Source: Bacteroidota bacterium (GTDB lineage Bacteria; Bacteroidota; Bacteroidia; Bacteroidales; Bacteroidaceae). From it: a stretch of 60,716 bases of DNA. Position numbers and translations under genes: made by a program. Numbering within the stretch: position 1 is the stretch's first letter; every line of letters starts with the position of its first letter. The stretch is taken from positions 1-60,716 of the forward strand of contig JAFABG010000023.1 in assembly GCA_023426145.1 (NCBI GenBank), read 5' to 3'. Shown piece by piece: positions 25,753 to 35,195 of the stretch. The notes under the pieces were generated by a model. The model saw only the letters and a list, made by a program, of their open reading frames with translations, made no database searches and was not told where the DNA came from.

Positions 25753-25764
25753 CTAAAATTTTAG
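25753..25764. repeat. 12-bp palindrome upstream of the left susC
   Basis: CTAAAATTTTAG is a perfect palindrome lying 45 bases before the SusC start, between it and fecR, so it could be part of a promoter or operator. AT-rich palindromes are also common by chance. Confidence 0.3.
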
Positions 25765-25775
25765 TCCCTGAATAT

Positions 25776-26894
25776 CTACTTTTTTAATCCAATAGTTATC
25801 TTATTCCCATTTTTACTAGCAGAAAGATAGCTGAAGCTATTTAAATTTTCAACCACTTCATCTATCGCGGCTTTCCGGTCGGCAATGAAATGAAGCCGAT
25901 AGCTCATTAAAGAAGGTTTTTCAATTTCGATATTCACATTATACCATCTGCCCAAATCGCAGAGAACTTCGACCAAGGGAACGTTGTCAAAATAAAAGTA
26001 GCCATCTTTCCACTGCACATAGTAGTTGACGTCTACATCTTTCACTTTAAAAACCTCCTGATTGACAACAACTTCTTGACCGGGAACAAGTTTCACCTCC
26101 TTGTTTATCTCGGGCATATTCACCACTACGGATCCATTGATCAGTGTGACATGCGACTCGGTATTCTTATAAGCCTTAACATTAAATTCCGTTCCCAAAG
26201 CACGTGTACTCGTTCGATCGGTCTCCACAATGAAAGGCATCTTTTCATTCTTGGCAATTTTAAAATAAGCCTCTCCTTCCAATTTAACAACTCTCTGGCT
26301 ACCGGTAAACTTCCTTGGAAAAGTCAATTTGCTTTCCGCATTCAACAACACTTCCGTACCATCATTCAGTATTACCTGATAATCTTTACCGCGCGGAGTC
26401 GTGATAACCTGGGTTGGGATATCGTTAGGAGAGATAGTCACTTGTCTGAAATCAGCTTCATGCGGTTTGATTATAATATCCTGAGCCGCTTCCTTTTTTA
26501 TTTCGGCAATAGCCACACCCTGAGGTTGCAAATCGGTACCCAATGTAACCTGTGGGTTAGTATCTTCTGCCGTGAAAATCATAAAAGGTTGATTGGCTTT
26601 ATTGGTCTGCCACTGGAATGCAATCACCAATAGCAACGTAGCAGCTATACCAGAAAGACTTCCCAGTACAAAATAGCGTGTTTTATGGCTCTTCTTCTTT
26701 TGAACAGCTACAGCGGGCTTCTCTATCTCCGAAGCAATTGCCTCTTTCCGAAACTTTCTCCACTCAGCGTCAACGGAAGGTTGCGAGTATTTTTTGCGAA
26801 GCATGGCCTGCTCACAAGTAAACAACAAGCGAGCATCTTGTTCCATATTATTGTCCGGATCCATATTTTGTGGTATTAAATCTTCCTTATTCAT
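25776..26894 (-). CDS. FecR-family anti-sigma factor
   Basis: 372 residues: an N-terminal cytoplasmic part (about 1-85), one transmembrane helix at about 88-106, then a periplasmic FecR domain with the VTTPRGKDYQVILNDGTEVLLNAESKLTFP and GEAYFKIAKN blocks, and a C-terminal DUF4974-like domain. It would hold the sigma factor encoded just upstream until the STN domain of the SusC reports cargo binding. Gap to the sigma gene is 48 bases; order sigma-fecR-susC-susD is the standard trans-envelope signalling layout. Confidence 0.94.
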   Translation of the reverse strand: MNKEDLIPQNMDPDNNMEQDARLLFTCEQAMLRKKYSQPSVDAEWRKFRKEAIASEIEKPAVAVQKKKSHKTRYFVLGSLSGIAATLLLVIAFQWQTNKANQPFMIFTAEDTNPQVTLGTDLQPQGVAIAEIKKEAAQDIIIKPHEADFRQVTISPNDIPTQVITTPRGKDYQVILNDGTEVLLNAESKLTFPRKFTGSQRVVKLEGEAYFKIAKNEKMPFIVETDRTSTRALGTEFNVKAYKNTESHVTLINGSVVVNMPEINKEVKLVPGQEVVVNQEVFKVKDVDVNYYVQWKDGYFYFDNVPLVEVLCDLGRWYNVNIEIEKPSLMSYRLHFIADRKAAIDEVVENLNSFSYLSASKNGNKITIGLKK

Positions 26895-26942
26895 ATTTTT
26901 CAGGTGTCTTCATTAATTTATACGTGGTGGTTCTACTTTTAT

Positions 26943-27485
26943 CTACTGCTTTTTTTTATATTTAACAGAAAAATCATCTCGTATAGCACTCAATCCTTTC
27001 ATGATATGCTTTCGAACGCCACTTTCTGTAAGTCCCATGACTTCAGCAACTTCTTTATATTTCTTCTTATCCAGGTAACATTGTTCTAAAACAAATCGAG
27101 TTTGAGGTGTAAGGGTGTCGATGATTTTCAGTATGCGATCCATTTTCTCCTCCTCTTCATTCCAGTCGTTAGAACTCATTTCCGACGTTATTTTCAGGTA
27201 AGAAGCGGCATACAAATTCTTCACCTCCTGATGACGCAAATAATCAATGCACAAGTTGTGTACATGGGTGAACATATACGAAAGTACGGTTTCTTGTTTG
27301 ATGGAATCAAATCGTTCCCAAAGGAGTCGGAACGATTCGCTTACAATATCTTTGCAAGTTTCGGGGTCGGGAATGAAACCCAAAGCATAGTAGTACAGAC
27401 GGGTATAGTTTTCTTTAAATAATCGTTCAAATATTTCTTCCTGGCTCCTATCTGTTGTTGTTTCGTTTTTTTCAGTCATACTCAT
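26943..27485 (-). CDS. ECF-type RNA polymerase sigma-70 factor
   Basis: 180 residues with sigma region 2 (RLYYYALGFIPDPETCKDIVSESFRLLWERF) and region 4.2 (YKEVAEVMGLTESGVRKHIMKGL). It is a typical Bacteroides ECF sigma of the FecI type, predicted to direct transcription of the left SusCD locus when released from FecR. A good -7 box, TATTTTTG on the minus strand, lies about 30 bases upstream. Confidence 0.94.
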   Translation of the reverse strand: MSMTEKNETTTDRSQEEIFERLFKENYTRLYYYALGFIPDPETCKDIVSESFRLLWERFDSIKQETVLSYMFTHVHNLCIDYLRHQEVKNLYAASYLKITSEMSSNDWNEEEEKMDRILKIIDTLTPQTRFVLEQCYLDKKKYKEVAEVMGLTESGVRKHIMKGLSAIRDDFSVKYKKKQ

Positions 27486-27516
27486 AAAGTGGTCCTATGT
27501 GATCCTACATCTGTGA

Positions 27517-27524
27517 CAAAAATA
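27517..27524 (-). promoter_or_regulatory. Possible -7 box for the ECF sigma gene
   Basis: Minus-strand TATTTTTG fits TAnnTTTG and lies about 32 bases upstream of the sigma start. No good -33 element was found. Confidence 0.35.
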
Positions 27525-27730
27525 GGGATTTTCAGAAGATTAGTGCTCCATCGAATTACTTTTTTTCATATTTTCCTTCGCATGTTTACTTCCCGATTAG
27601 GATTCCCTCCAAGCCACTATTGACGATTTTAGACTTTTGAGATAAGTATTAGACCTATTACTTTCAACTTGAGTACCATTATCTTCATTATAAAATTCAT
27701 GGGAGCATTATTTAATTAAAAAAAATCCCT

Positions 27731-27738
27731 TACTTTTG
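27731..27738 (+). promoter_or_regulatory. Possible -7 box for the TPR-AraC regulator
   Basis: TACTTTTG fits TAnnTTTG. It would give a leader of more than 200 bases before the ATG at 27962, and no -33 element is obvious, so the call is weak. Confidence 0.3.
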
Positions 27739-27961
27739 TAAAGTACAAAATAATCCTCCGCATTAATAAAGACAGCATTCTCAAGCCACTGGATAAATTT
27801 GAAATCAATAGATGTATTAAAAAGATAGCCAAATTCAACCTTGTAAAGACGAAACAGAGTTGCAAGCTAATTCAATGACTGAATATCAAACTGATTAAAA
27901 AATATAATTCCCTATCCATAGAGATACGGTTTTAAAATTAGTATGCGAAAATAAGTAAGAT

Positions 27962-29740
27962 ATGGAATCAATCAAATACTATATAATCATTATTCTTTTA
28001 CTCCTACCAACAATCGTTTTGGGGCAGGAGGAAATCAATAATGCAATCAAAGTTGAACTGCAACTTCTGAAAACTAATCCTAAAAACAAAGAAGCACTCC
28101 GTAAAGTTAGTTTCCTCTATCTTAATAAAGCCGATTATAACAAAGCAATCTTATACGGGAAAAAGCTATTTGCTATAGGAAGTGCTGAAAAAGATTATAA
28201 TCATGCTGTCATTTACTCACACATTTGTCTTGGACAAGCACAGATGATGATAGGTAATGCCAAAGAAGCATATACTCATCTTATACAAGCAAGACTCATT
28301 GGTGAAAGCAATAAAAATGACTCCGCTCTCTGTTCTGTTTACAATGGGCTAGGGTTATATGCTTCAAACGTCCAAAAAGACTATTACTTATCACTGACCT
28401 ATTTTTTTAAAGGAGTAGAAGCAGCCAAACGTTCTCAATACGACAGACTGTATTCTATTATACTAGTCAATATATCAGGAATTTATTATTTAAAGAATGA
28501 CCCAAGTGGGTTAAAATATGCCTTGGAATGTTATGATTTGGGACATAAACGGAAGGATGCTTACCTAATATATAGTGGCTCTACGAACGTTGCATATATG
28601 TACTACCTTAAAAAAGACTATCCAACGGCTCTCAAATACATACAGGAAGCTGAATTTATTATGATCCAAAATGACTTCTATGACCAATCAAACATATATA
28701 ATCTTTATGGATATATTCTATCTAATCTAAATCGTGACGAGGAAGCAATCTCATATTTTAAAAAAGCATTGAAACTAAAAGAGCAAGGACAGACTTCGTC
28801 TGTAATGAATGCATATTTAGGATATGCAAAAATTCTAATAAAACAACGTAACTACTCACAAGCCATTCAAATGTTGAATATTGGTATAGAGCTTTCCAAC
28901 AAGCAGGAGAGTCCTATCTATAGAAGTGATATACTCAAATCCCTATCACAATGCTATGAAGCAACTGGAATGTTTAAAGAAGCTCTAACTTATCACAAAC
29001 TATTTCAAATCGAAAACGACAGTTCATATAATGCTGATAAAGAAAGAGCAGTTGGAGAAATACGTGTGAAATATGACGTAGAAAAGCAACAAAACGAGAT
29101 TAAAAAAAACAAGCTTATCCTTCTTCAGAAAGAAAAGAAAGAGCAACTTCTTATTTCGATTATTGTAGCTATTATTCTCATATCTCTCCCATTATATTAT
29201 ATGTATTGGCGGAAAAATCGATTCTACCTAACTATAGTTCGCCAAAATAAGGAAGCTGTCCGTCGCGAGCAACAATTACAGAAGCAAATACAGACACTAG
29301 AAAACTCAAATCTGAATAGATGTGATAATGACAAAGAAGAAATAACGACAGAAAAATATGCATCTTCTTCATTGACTGAAGAAAAGAAAAGTACCCTATT
29401 CCTTAAATTAGAAAAACTAATGAGCGAAAAGCGAGTTTATGAAGATAATTTAATTACTAAAGAAAAGGTTGCTGAACAACTTGAAAGCAATCGTACCTAT
29501 TTATCACAAGCAATCAACGAACAGACTGGACAGACATTTACGCAATACATAAACAACTATCGAATCAACGAAGCTGTACGCCTACTAAGTGATCCATATA
29601 ACCAAACACCACTTAAAGCCCTTTCTTTTAGTCTAGGTTTTAATTCTATGACAACCTTCTATAAACTCTTTCAAAATGCTGTCGGAATGACACCATCGCA
29701 ATATAAAGAGCGCATTCAGAAATTACATAAAGATAACTAA
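27962..29740 (+). CDS. TPR-transmembrane-AraC transcriptional regulator
   Basis: 592 residues. A signal peptide or anchor (LLLLPTIVLGQEE) is followed by about 340 residues of TPR repeats in the periplasm (for example YSQAIQMLNIGIELSNKQE), a transmembrane helix at about 395-415, a coiled-coil linker, and a C-terminal AraC-type DNA-binding domain (about 480-592: VAEQLESNRTYLSQAINEQT ... ALSFSLGFNSMTTFYKLFQN). There is no kinase or receiver, so it would act as a one-component membrane regulator. It lies just upstream of the right SusCD locus and in the same direction; paired inverted repeats between it and susC (29777-29816) are candidate binding sites. Confidence 0.9.
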   Translation: MESIKYYIIIILLLLPTIVLGQEEINNAIKVELQLLKTNPKNKEALRKVSFLYLNKADYNKAILYGKKLFAIGSAEKDYNHAVIYSHICLGQAQMMIGNAKEAYTHLIQARLIGESNKNDSALCSVYNGLGLYASNVQKDYYLSLTYFFKGVEAAKRSQYDRLYSIILVNISGIYYLKNDPSGLKYALECYDLGHKRKDAYLIYSGSTNVAYMYYLKKDYPTALKYIQEAEFIMIQNDFYDQSNIYNLYGYILSNLNRDEEAISYFKKALKLKEQGQTSSVMNAYLGYAKILIKQRNYSQAIQMLNIGIELSNKQESPIYRSDILKSLSQCYEATGMFKEALTYHKLFQIENDSSYNADKERAVGEIRVKYDVEKQQNEIKKNKLILLQKEKKEQLLISIIVAIILISLPLYYMYWRKNRFYLTIVRQNKEAVRREQQLQKQIQTLENSNLNRCDNDKEEITTEKYASSSLTEEKKSTLFLKLEKLMSEKRVYEDNLITKEKVAEQLESNRTYLSQAINEQTGQTFTQYINNYRINEAVRLLSDPYNQTPLKALSFSLGFNSMTTFYKLFQNAVGMTPSQYKERIQKLHKDN

Positions 29741-29776
29741 TACACCAAATAACTGACATATTTCTTTCAAATACAG

Positions 29777-29816
29777 CAATTGCCGCAATTGAACAACCAA
29801 TTTATAGGCAAATTGG
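29777..29816 (+). promoter_or_regulatory. Two dyads upstream of the right susC
   Basis: CAATTG-CCG-CAATTG at 29777-29791 and CCAATTT-ATAGGC-AAATTGG at 29797-29816 are two inverted repeats 5 bases apart. They share the CAATT core and sit 54-93 bases upstream of the susC ATG. They are candidate sites for the adjacent AraC-type regulator. No clear -33/-7 pair is seen between them and the gene, which would fit a promoter that needs an activator. Confidence 0.45.
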
Positions 29817-29869
29817 ATATTTATGGATTAATTTGCAATCGTTAAGTAATCCATTATAATCTGTCGAGT

Positions 29870-32800
29870 ATGAAAGAAAACAGTACTATTTTAATTATCA
29901 GACATTTTTTTCACAGAATACCTTTATTACTTGTCGTTTTGCTCTTAATACATCAAACCGACATTTATGCACAAGGCGTTCGTACAATTAGTGGAATCGT
30001 TGTCGATGAAACAGGACAACCTTTGCCCGGTGCAAATGTTGTGCAAAAGAGAACAAGCAAAACAGAAAGTTTAAATGCCGTAATTGTTGATGTCAACGGA
30101 CACTTCAGCCTCACCCTAGCTAGTTCTGCTCAGGAACTAGAAATTTCATATATAGGTTATGAGACGCAGACAGTCAAATTAACACAGGGAACTTCTTACC
30201 GAATAGCCCTAAAACCTTCCACTGAAATGATTGAAGAAGTGGTAGTAACAGGTGCATTTACGCGTAAAGCCAATACATATACAGGATCAGTTACAACTGT
30301 TAAAAGTGAAGATTTGCTAAAAGTAGGTAATCAAAATCTACTTTCTAGTTTAGCAAATATTGACCCGTCTTTTACATTGATAGATAATTTGGCTGCTGGC
30401 TCAAACCCTAATGCGTTACCGGATTTTCAAATGCGTGGGCAAACTGGATTCTCAGATTTAAAAGGCGAGTATGAATCTAATCCTAATCAACCGTTGTTTA
30501 TTCTAGATGGTTTTGAAACAGACCTAACTAAGATCATTGACCTCGATATGAATATGGTAGCTAGTGTCACTTTACTTAAGGATGCCACTGCCAAAGCAAT
30601 ATACGGTTCAAAAGCAGCCAATGGCGTTATTGTCATTGAGACTAAAAGACCAGAAGCTGGACGCATGAAAGTATATTATACTGGAGGACTTAGTATTGAG
30701 ATGCCCGATCTAAGTAGTTATGATTTAACTAATGCAGCTGAAAAGTTACAAGTTGAAAAGATGGCCGGACTCTATACTAGCGATAATGCGCAAACACAAA
30801 TTGCTTATCAAGAAGAATATGAAAAGAAGCTAAGAGAAGTCCTTGCTGGAGTCAATACTGATTGGAAATCACAGCCTGTAAAAACAGGAATTGGACAGAA
30901 GCACTCATTTTATCTAGATGGAGGAGATCAACATATGGTATATGGTGTAGATTTGTCGTACAACAATATCCAGGGGATCATGAAAGGGTCAAACCGTAAC
31001 ACCTTCTCTGGAGGAGTAACGTTGGCATATAGACTAAAAAAGTTTCAATTCCGCAACAAACTTTCAATTACATATAATGAGTCAAACGATTCACCATGGG
31101 GAAGTTTCTCAACATATACACAGATGAACCCGTATAGCCGCCTCTATGATGAAAAAGGCCAATTAATTCAAAGCTACCAATATGTAACTGGAGGAAGCAA
31201 AACAGCCAACCCGATATGGGATTCTACGATAAATACAGTATATTTAAGTAAATACACGGATATTACAAACAACTTCTATATTGAATGGAATATCAAAAAC
31301 AATTTAAAGTTAACAGGACGTTTAGGGTTAACTAAGAAGAACACCTCGACTGATAATTTTAAGCCAGCATCACACACAGATTTCATTAATTATGAATCGA
31401 AAGATTTATATCGCAAGGGTACGTATTACAAAGCTAATGGAGACAATTTCAATATTAATGGAGATTTAGGCGTCAGCTACTCTGTACAATTGAATAAACA
31501 CCTATTTTTCTTCAATGGACAAGTGAATTTTACTAATTACACATACAACCTTGCAGCCATGCAAGCAGAAGGTTTTCCTAATGATAATATGGATCATATT
31601 ATTTTTGGCGTTCAATACGATACGGAAATCGGAAAACCCACAGGTAATGAAGGGATTTCTCGCAGTGTGGGTGGAATTGCCTCAATCAACTACTCATTCG
31701 ACGATCGATTTCTATTTGATGCAAACTACCGTTTGAGTGGCTCTTCGGAGTTTGGCGCCAACAGTCGTTGGGGCTCATTTTGGTCATTAGGCGCTGGTTG
31801 GAACATCCACAACGAAGCATTCTTAAAAGATAATTCATGGATAAATCAATTAAAACTTCGACTATCTACCGGTTATACAGGTTCACAAGGGTTCAGTACG
31901 TTTGAAGCTTTAGCAACGGTCAAATATTACGGATCGTCTTCCTACAATGGAAACATCGGATCTTATCTGGTAGGGCTGGCTAATCCCGACTTACGCTGGC
32001 AAAAAAAATATGATAATAGTGTGGGACTTGATTTCACGGTTATGAATAAACGAATAAACGGAAGGTTCGACTACTATACATCTACTACCAAAGGTATGCT
32101 AACAGATATTACAGTTCCTCAATCTACCGGTTTTTCAACTTATCGCGAGAACATGGGTGAAACAGAGAATAAAGGTTATGAAGCCTATTTAAACGCTCGT
32201 GTCTGGGAAAATAAAGAGAACCGCAGTTACATTAATGTATTTACTTCATTGGCTCGTAATAAGAATAAAATAAAAAAAATCTCGAACAGTTTACGTAAGT
32301 TCAATGAGGATCAAGATGCCAATAAAGGACAAGACGATGATGAGAAATACAAGAACAGTATAACCACACCCTCTGTTCGCTTTGAAGAAGGGCAATCAAT
32401 GTCAGCTATATGGGCAGTTCGCTCATTAGGTATTGATCCTGAAAACGGTAAAGAAATTTATCTAAAAAAAGATGGTAGTGTCACCTATGAATGGAATGCA
32501 GCCGATCAAGTCGTATGTGGAGACACACAACCTGAATTTAACGGTAATTTCGGATTCAATGCTGAAATAAACGGTTTTGGATTTGGTACTACATTCAGCT
32601 ATCGTGTGGGAGGTCAGATATACAATAGTACATTAATCAATAAAGTAGAAAATGCAAGTCCATATTACAATGTAGACCGTCGTGTCTTTACAGACCGCTG
32701 GCAAAAACCTGGTGACGTAGCTCTATACAAAGCAATAACTGACAAGTCTTACACCCGTCCCACTTCACGGTTTGTAGAAGACTACAATACTTTAACACTT

Positions 32801-32983
32801 TCTTCAATAAATGTATACTATGACTTTCGAAATTGTAATTTTATGAAACGTTCCTTTTTTGAACGTCTAAAAGTTAGTGCATATCTAAATGATCTATTTG
32901 TGGTTTCTTCTGTAAAGACAGAACGAGGGACCAATTATCCATTTGCGCGTACCATCTCATTTGCCGTACAAGCGTCCTTTTAA
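29870..32983 (+). CDS. SusC/RagA-family TonB-dependent transporter (right locus)
   Basis: 1037 residues: signal peptide (cleaved near YAQG), carboxypeptidase-regulatory-like domain at about 38-115, plug from EEVVVTGAF through KAANGVIVIET (about 120-260), then the outer-membrane barrel ending FAVQASF. Unlike its left-locus paralogue it has no STN domain, which matches the absence of a sigma/FecR pair on this side. It would import cargo captured by the SusD at 33006 using TonB energy. The cargo is unknown. Confidence 0.95.
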   Translation: MKENSTILIIRHFFHRIPLLLVVLLLIHQTDIYAQGVRTISGIVVDETGQPLPGANVVQKRTSKTESLNAVIVDVNGHFSLTLASSAQELEISYIGYETQTVKLTQGTSYRIALKPSTEMIEEVVVTGAFTRKANTYTGSVTTVKSEDLLKVGNQNLLSSLANIDPSFTLIDNLAAGSNPNALPDFQMRGQTGFSDLKGEYESNPNQPLFILDGFETDLTKIIDLDMNMVASVTLLKDATAKAIYGSKAANGVIVIETKRPEAGRMKVYYTGGLSIEMPDLSSYDLTNAAEKLQVEKMAGLYTSDNAQTQIAYQEEYEKKLREVLAGVNTDWKSQPVKTGIGQKHSFYLDGGDQHMVYGVDLSYNNIQGIMKGSNRNTFSGGVTLAYRLKKFQFRNKLSITYNESNDSPWGSFSTYTQMNPYSRLYDEKGQLIQSYQYVTGGSKTANPIWDSTINTVYLSKYTDITNNFYIEWNIKNNLKLTGRLGLTKKNTSTDNFKPASHTDFINYESKDLYRKGTYYKANGDNFNINGDLGVSYSVQLNKHLFFFNGQVNFTNYTYNLAAMQAEGFPNDNMDHIIFGVQYDTEIGKPTGNEGISRSVGGIASINYSFDDRFLFDANYRLSGSSEFGANSRWGSFWSLGAGWNIHNEAFLKDNSWINQLKLRLSTGYTGSQGFSTFEALATVKYYGSSSYNGNIGSYLVGLANPDLRWQKKYDNSVGLDFTVMNKRINGRFDYYTSTTKGMLTDITVPQSTGFSTYRENMGETENKGYEAYLNARVWENKENRSYINVFTSLARNKNKIKKISNSLRKFNEDQDANKGQDDDEKYKNSITTPSVRFEEGQSMSAIWAVRSLGIDPENGKEIYLKKDGSVTYEWNAADQVVCGDTQPEFNGNFGFNAEINGFGFGTTFSYRVGGQIYNSTLINKVENASPYYNVDRRVFTDRWQKPGDVALYKAITDKSYTRPTSRFVEDYNTLTLSSINVYYDFRNCNFMKRSFFERLKVSAYLNDLFVVSSVKTERGTNYPFARTISFAVQASF

Positions 32984-33005
32984 TTTCTCATTAAACATTA
33001 AGAAT

Positions 33006-34445
33006 ATGAACAGATATAGATATATAAACCAAATTTTCATACTGAGCGCTACTTTATTAATGGTCTCATGTAGTGACTGGTTGGATGTACGACCGAAGTC
33101 GGAAATTCCAGTTGAATTGCATTTCGAAAAGGAAAGTGGATTTAAAGATCAGCTTACAGGCGTCTATACCAAGATGTGTAGTACACATATGTATGGACAG
33201 GATATGACTTTCGGTTTAACATCCGTATTGTCTCAAGATTATGATTTAAAATCTAACAGTATATATCGGTACGCTGCAGAATATCAATACCAAGAAAGAT
33301 CTACAAAAAATATTATAGATTCTATCTGGGTCGATACTTACAACTGTATTGCGAACTTAAATGTTATGCTTGAATATATCGACAAAGTAGATGCTAATAT
33401 ATTCAGTGATAACAATCACGATCTATATAAAGGAGAAGCCTTAGGTTTGCGCGCTTTCCTGCACTTAGATATGCTTCGTCTCTATTCCCCATCACTAGCC
33501 AGCAATTCGAATGCACTAGGTGTACCTTATGTTACCGACTACGATAAAGTGATAACCCCTCAAAAATCAGTCAGCGAAACATTGGATTTGATTATTGCCG
33601 ACTTAATACAAGCCGCCGATTTATTACAGATAGATCCATTTCTCATAGCAAAAGAGGATTATAAAATACGGTATGCTCGCAGGGTATACTTCAATTACTA
33701 CGCAGTCATTGGTACACTCGCAAGAGCCTATATGTATAAAGGTGATAAAGCAAACGCATTAAAGTATGCTGAAATGATTATAGAAGGAGGTGAAAAAGAA
33801 GATGGGAATATATCGTGGACACATTATTCATCTTTAGAAACATCTAAAGAAGAGCAAGTTAACCGTATTTTCAGTGGTGAAACCCTTTTCTACCTAAACA
33901 TTAAGGATATGGACAACATCGTTAAAAATTACTTCACTGCTTCATCTGGAAACAACACTTTGACACCATCAGACAACAAAGCCGATCAAATCTTTGAAAA
34001 GAGTAGTAAAGGATATGGCAACGATTATAGAATGTTGAAAGGTTTCTCATACGATGGCGAAAATAAATACTTTTGGAAGTACCACCAGTATGAAGGCGGA
34101 TCGTATAACGACATTATGCCTATTCTGCGGAAATCAGAATCATACTACATAGCTGCAGAAATTTTAAAGGATAATGACCCAAAACGAGCCATTGAATTAC
34201 TAAATATAGTACGTGCAGCCCGCAATTTGAAGGATTATGCCCTCGGTGAAAATTTAACTGCAGATCAAATTCAGATAGAAGTTGGCAAAGAATACCGAAA
34301 AGAATTTCTTGGAGAGGGGCAGATGTTTTTTTATTACAAGCGTTTGAATTCAGACCAAATTGAAGGTGCTGCTGTAAATGCGAGTAATTTAATTTATGTA
34401 TTGCCAATGCCAGACAATGAGATTGAATTTGGAGGACGTAATTGA
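33006..34445 (+). CDS. SusD/RagB-family nutrient-binding lipoprotein (right locus)
   Basis: About 479 residues from the ATG at 33006, chosen because it starts a normal lipoprotein signal (LLMVSCSDWLDVRPKSE) and lies 22 bases after the susC stop; an in-frame upstream ATG at 32943 falls inside susC. SusD features include KGEALGLRAFLHLDMLRL and the C-terminal RKEFLGEGQMFFYYKRLN with the LPMPDNEIEFGG end. Partner of the SusC at 29870 and paralogue of the SusD at 20840. Confidence 0.93.
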   Translation: MNRYRYINQIFILSATLLMVSCSDWLDVRPKSEIPVELHFEKESGFKDQLTGVYTKMCSTHMYGQDMTFGLTSVLSQDYDLKSNSIYRYAAEYQYQERSTKNIIDSIWVDTYNCIANLNVMLEYIDKVDANIFSDNNHDLYKGEALGLRAFLHLDMLRLYSPSLASNSNALGVPYVTDYDKVITPQKSVSETLDLIIADLIQAADLLQIDPFLIAKEDYKIRYARRVYFNYYAVIGTLARAYMYKGDKANALKYAEMIIEGGEKEDGNISWTHYSSLETSKEEQVNRIFSGETLFYLNIKDMDNIVKNYFTASSGNNTLTPSDNKADQIFEKSSKGYGNDYRMLKGFSYDGENKYFWKYHQYEGGSYNDIMPILRKSESYYIAAEILKDNDPKRAIELLNIVRAARNLKDYALGENLTADQIQIEVGKEYRKEFLGEGQMFFYYKRLNSDQIEGAAVNASNLIYVLPMPDNEIEFGGRN

Positions 34446-34463
34446 CTTATAAAATGAAAAAAC

Positions 34464-35174
34464 ATGAAAAAAGGAAGAATAATCATATTATTAGGGTTAG
34501 TAATAACTCTGTGCGCTGCCTGCGAAAACGATGGATTTTATTATAAAGATGAAGCCCGCGTTCGGTTAGAAGGACCATACGAGTGGGCATTGGATGCTGA
34601 TTCACTAGAATTTTCTTTTGCTTCTTCACCATCTACAGTGACTAAACAAGAAATAATAATGACATTATACGTCATGGGAAATCCGGTAGACAAAGACCGT
34701 GTAGCAAATCTAGAACTTGTATCTACTCAAACCACAGCTACTAATTCTCACTACAGCATACCACTACAAGTTACTGTTCCTGCTAACCAGCTTACTGCTG
34801 ATTTTACTGTCAACTTATTGCGTACAGATGATTTGCAGGAAAAGACAGTAAGGCTTTATATCAAAATAGTAGAATCCTCTGATTTTAAAAAAGGAGTAAT
34901 AGAACAAGATCATTTCTTGTTTAAATGGAATGACATTTTGAGCAAACCTAAGAACTGGGATACTGAACTTAAAAGTGTGTTTGGAGATTATAGTTTGGTA
35001 AAGTATCGCTTTATGATAGACGTTCTAGGTACAGCAACATTTAGTGCTGAAACAATGAGTTGGGCCGAACTGAATAACTATAAAATCAAAATGCGAAATG
35101 CACTAACTGCATACAATGAAACACATCCAGCAGAACCTTTAAAGGATGAAAACGGGCAATTAGTCAGTTTCTAA
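34464..35174 (+). CDS. DUF4843 domain lipoprotein (right locus)
   Basis: 236 residues with a lipoprotein signal (LVITLCAAC) followed by ENDG. It is all-beta in appearance, with EWALDADSLEFSFASSP and the NSHYSIPLQVTVPANQLTADF block resembling the left-locus protein at 20040 (HYKIDWQAGQLIPA). It lies 18 bases after susD and 12 bases before the PKD-like gene. Probably an accessory surface protein of the uptake complex; no catalytic motif. Confidence 0.8.
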   Translation: MKKGRIIILLGLVITLCAACENDGFYYKDEARVRLEGPYEWALDADSLEFSFASSPSTVTKQEIIMTLYVMGNPVDKDRVANLELVSTQTTATNSHYSIPLQVTVPANQLTADFTVNLLRTDDLQEKTVRLYIKIVESSDFKKGVIEQDHFLFKWNDILSKPKNWDTELKSVFGDYSLVKYRFMIDVLGTATFSAETMSWAELNNYKIKMRNALTAYNETHPAEPLKDENGQLVSF

Positions 35175-35195
35175 ACTTTATTAAATTTGAAGATT

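Larger units (their letters stand above)
27486..27961. other. Divergent regulator intergenic region
   Basis: 476 AT-rich bases between the ECF sigma gene (minus) and the TPR-AraC regulator gene (plus). It contains candidate -7 boxes for both, at 27517-27524 and 27731-27738. No small gene with a convincing frame is visible. It is the symmetry centre of the two head-to-head SusCD loci. Confidence 0.5.
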
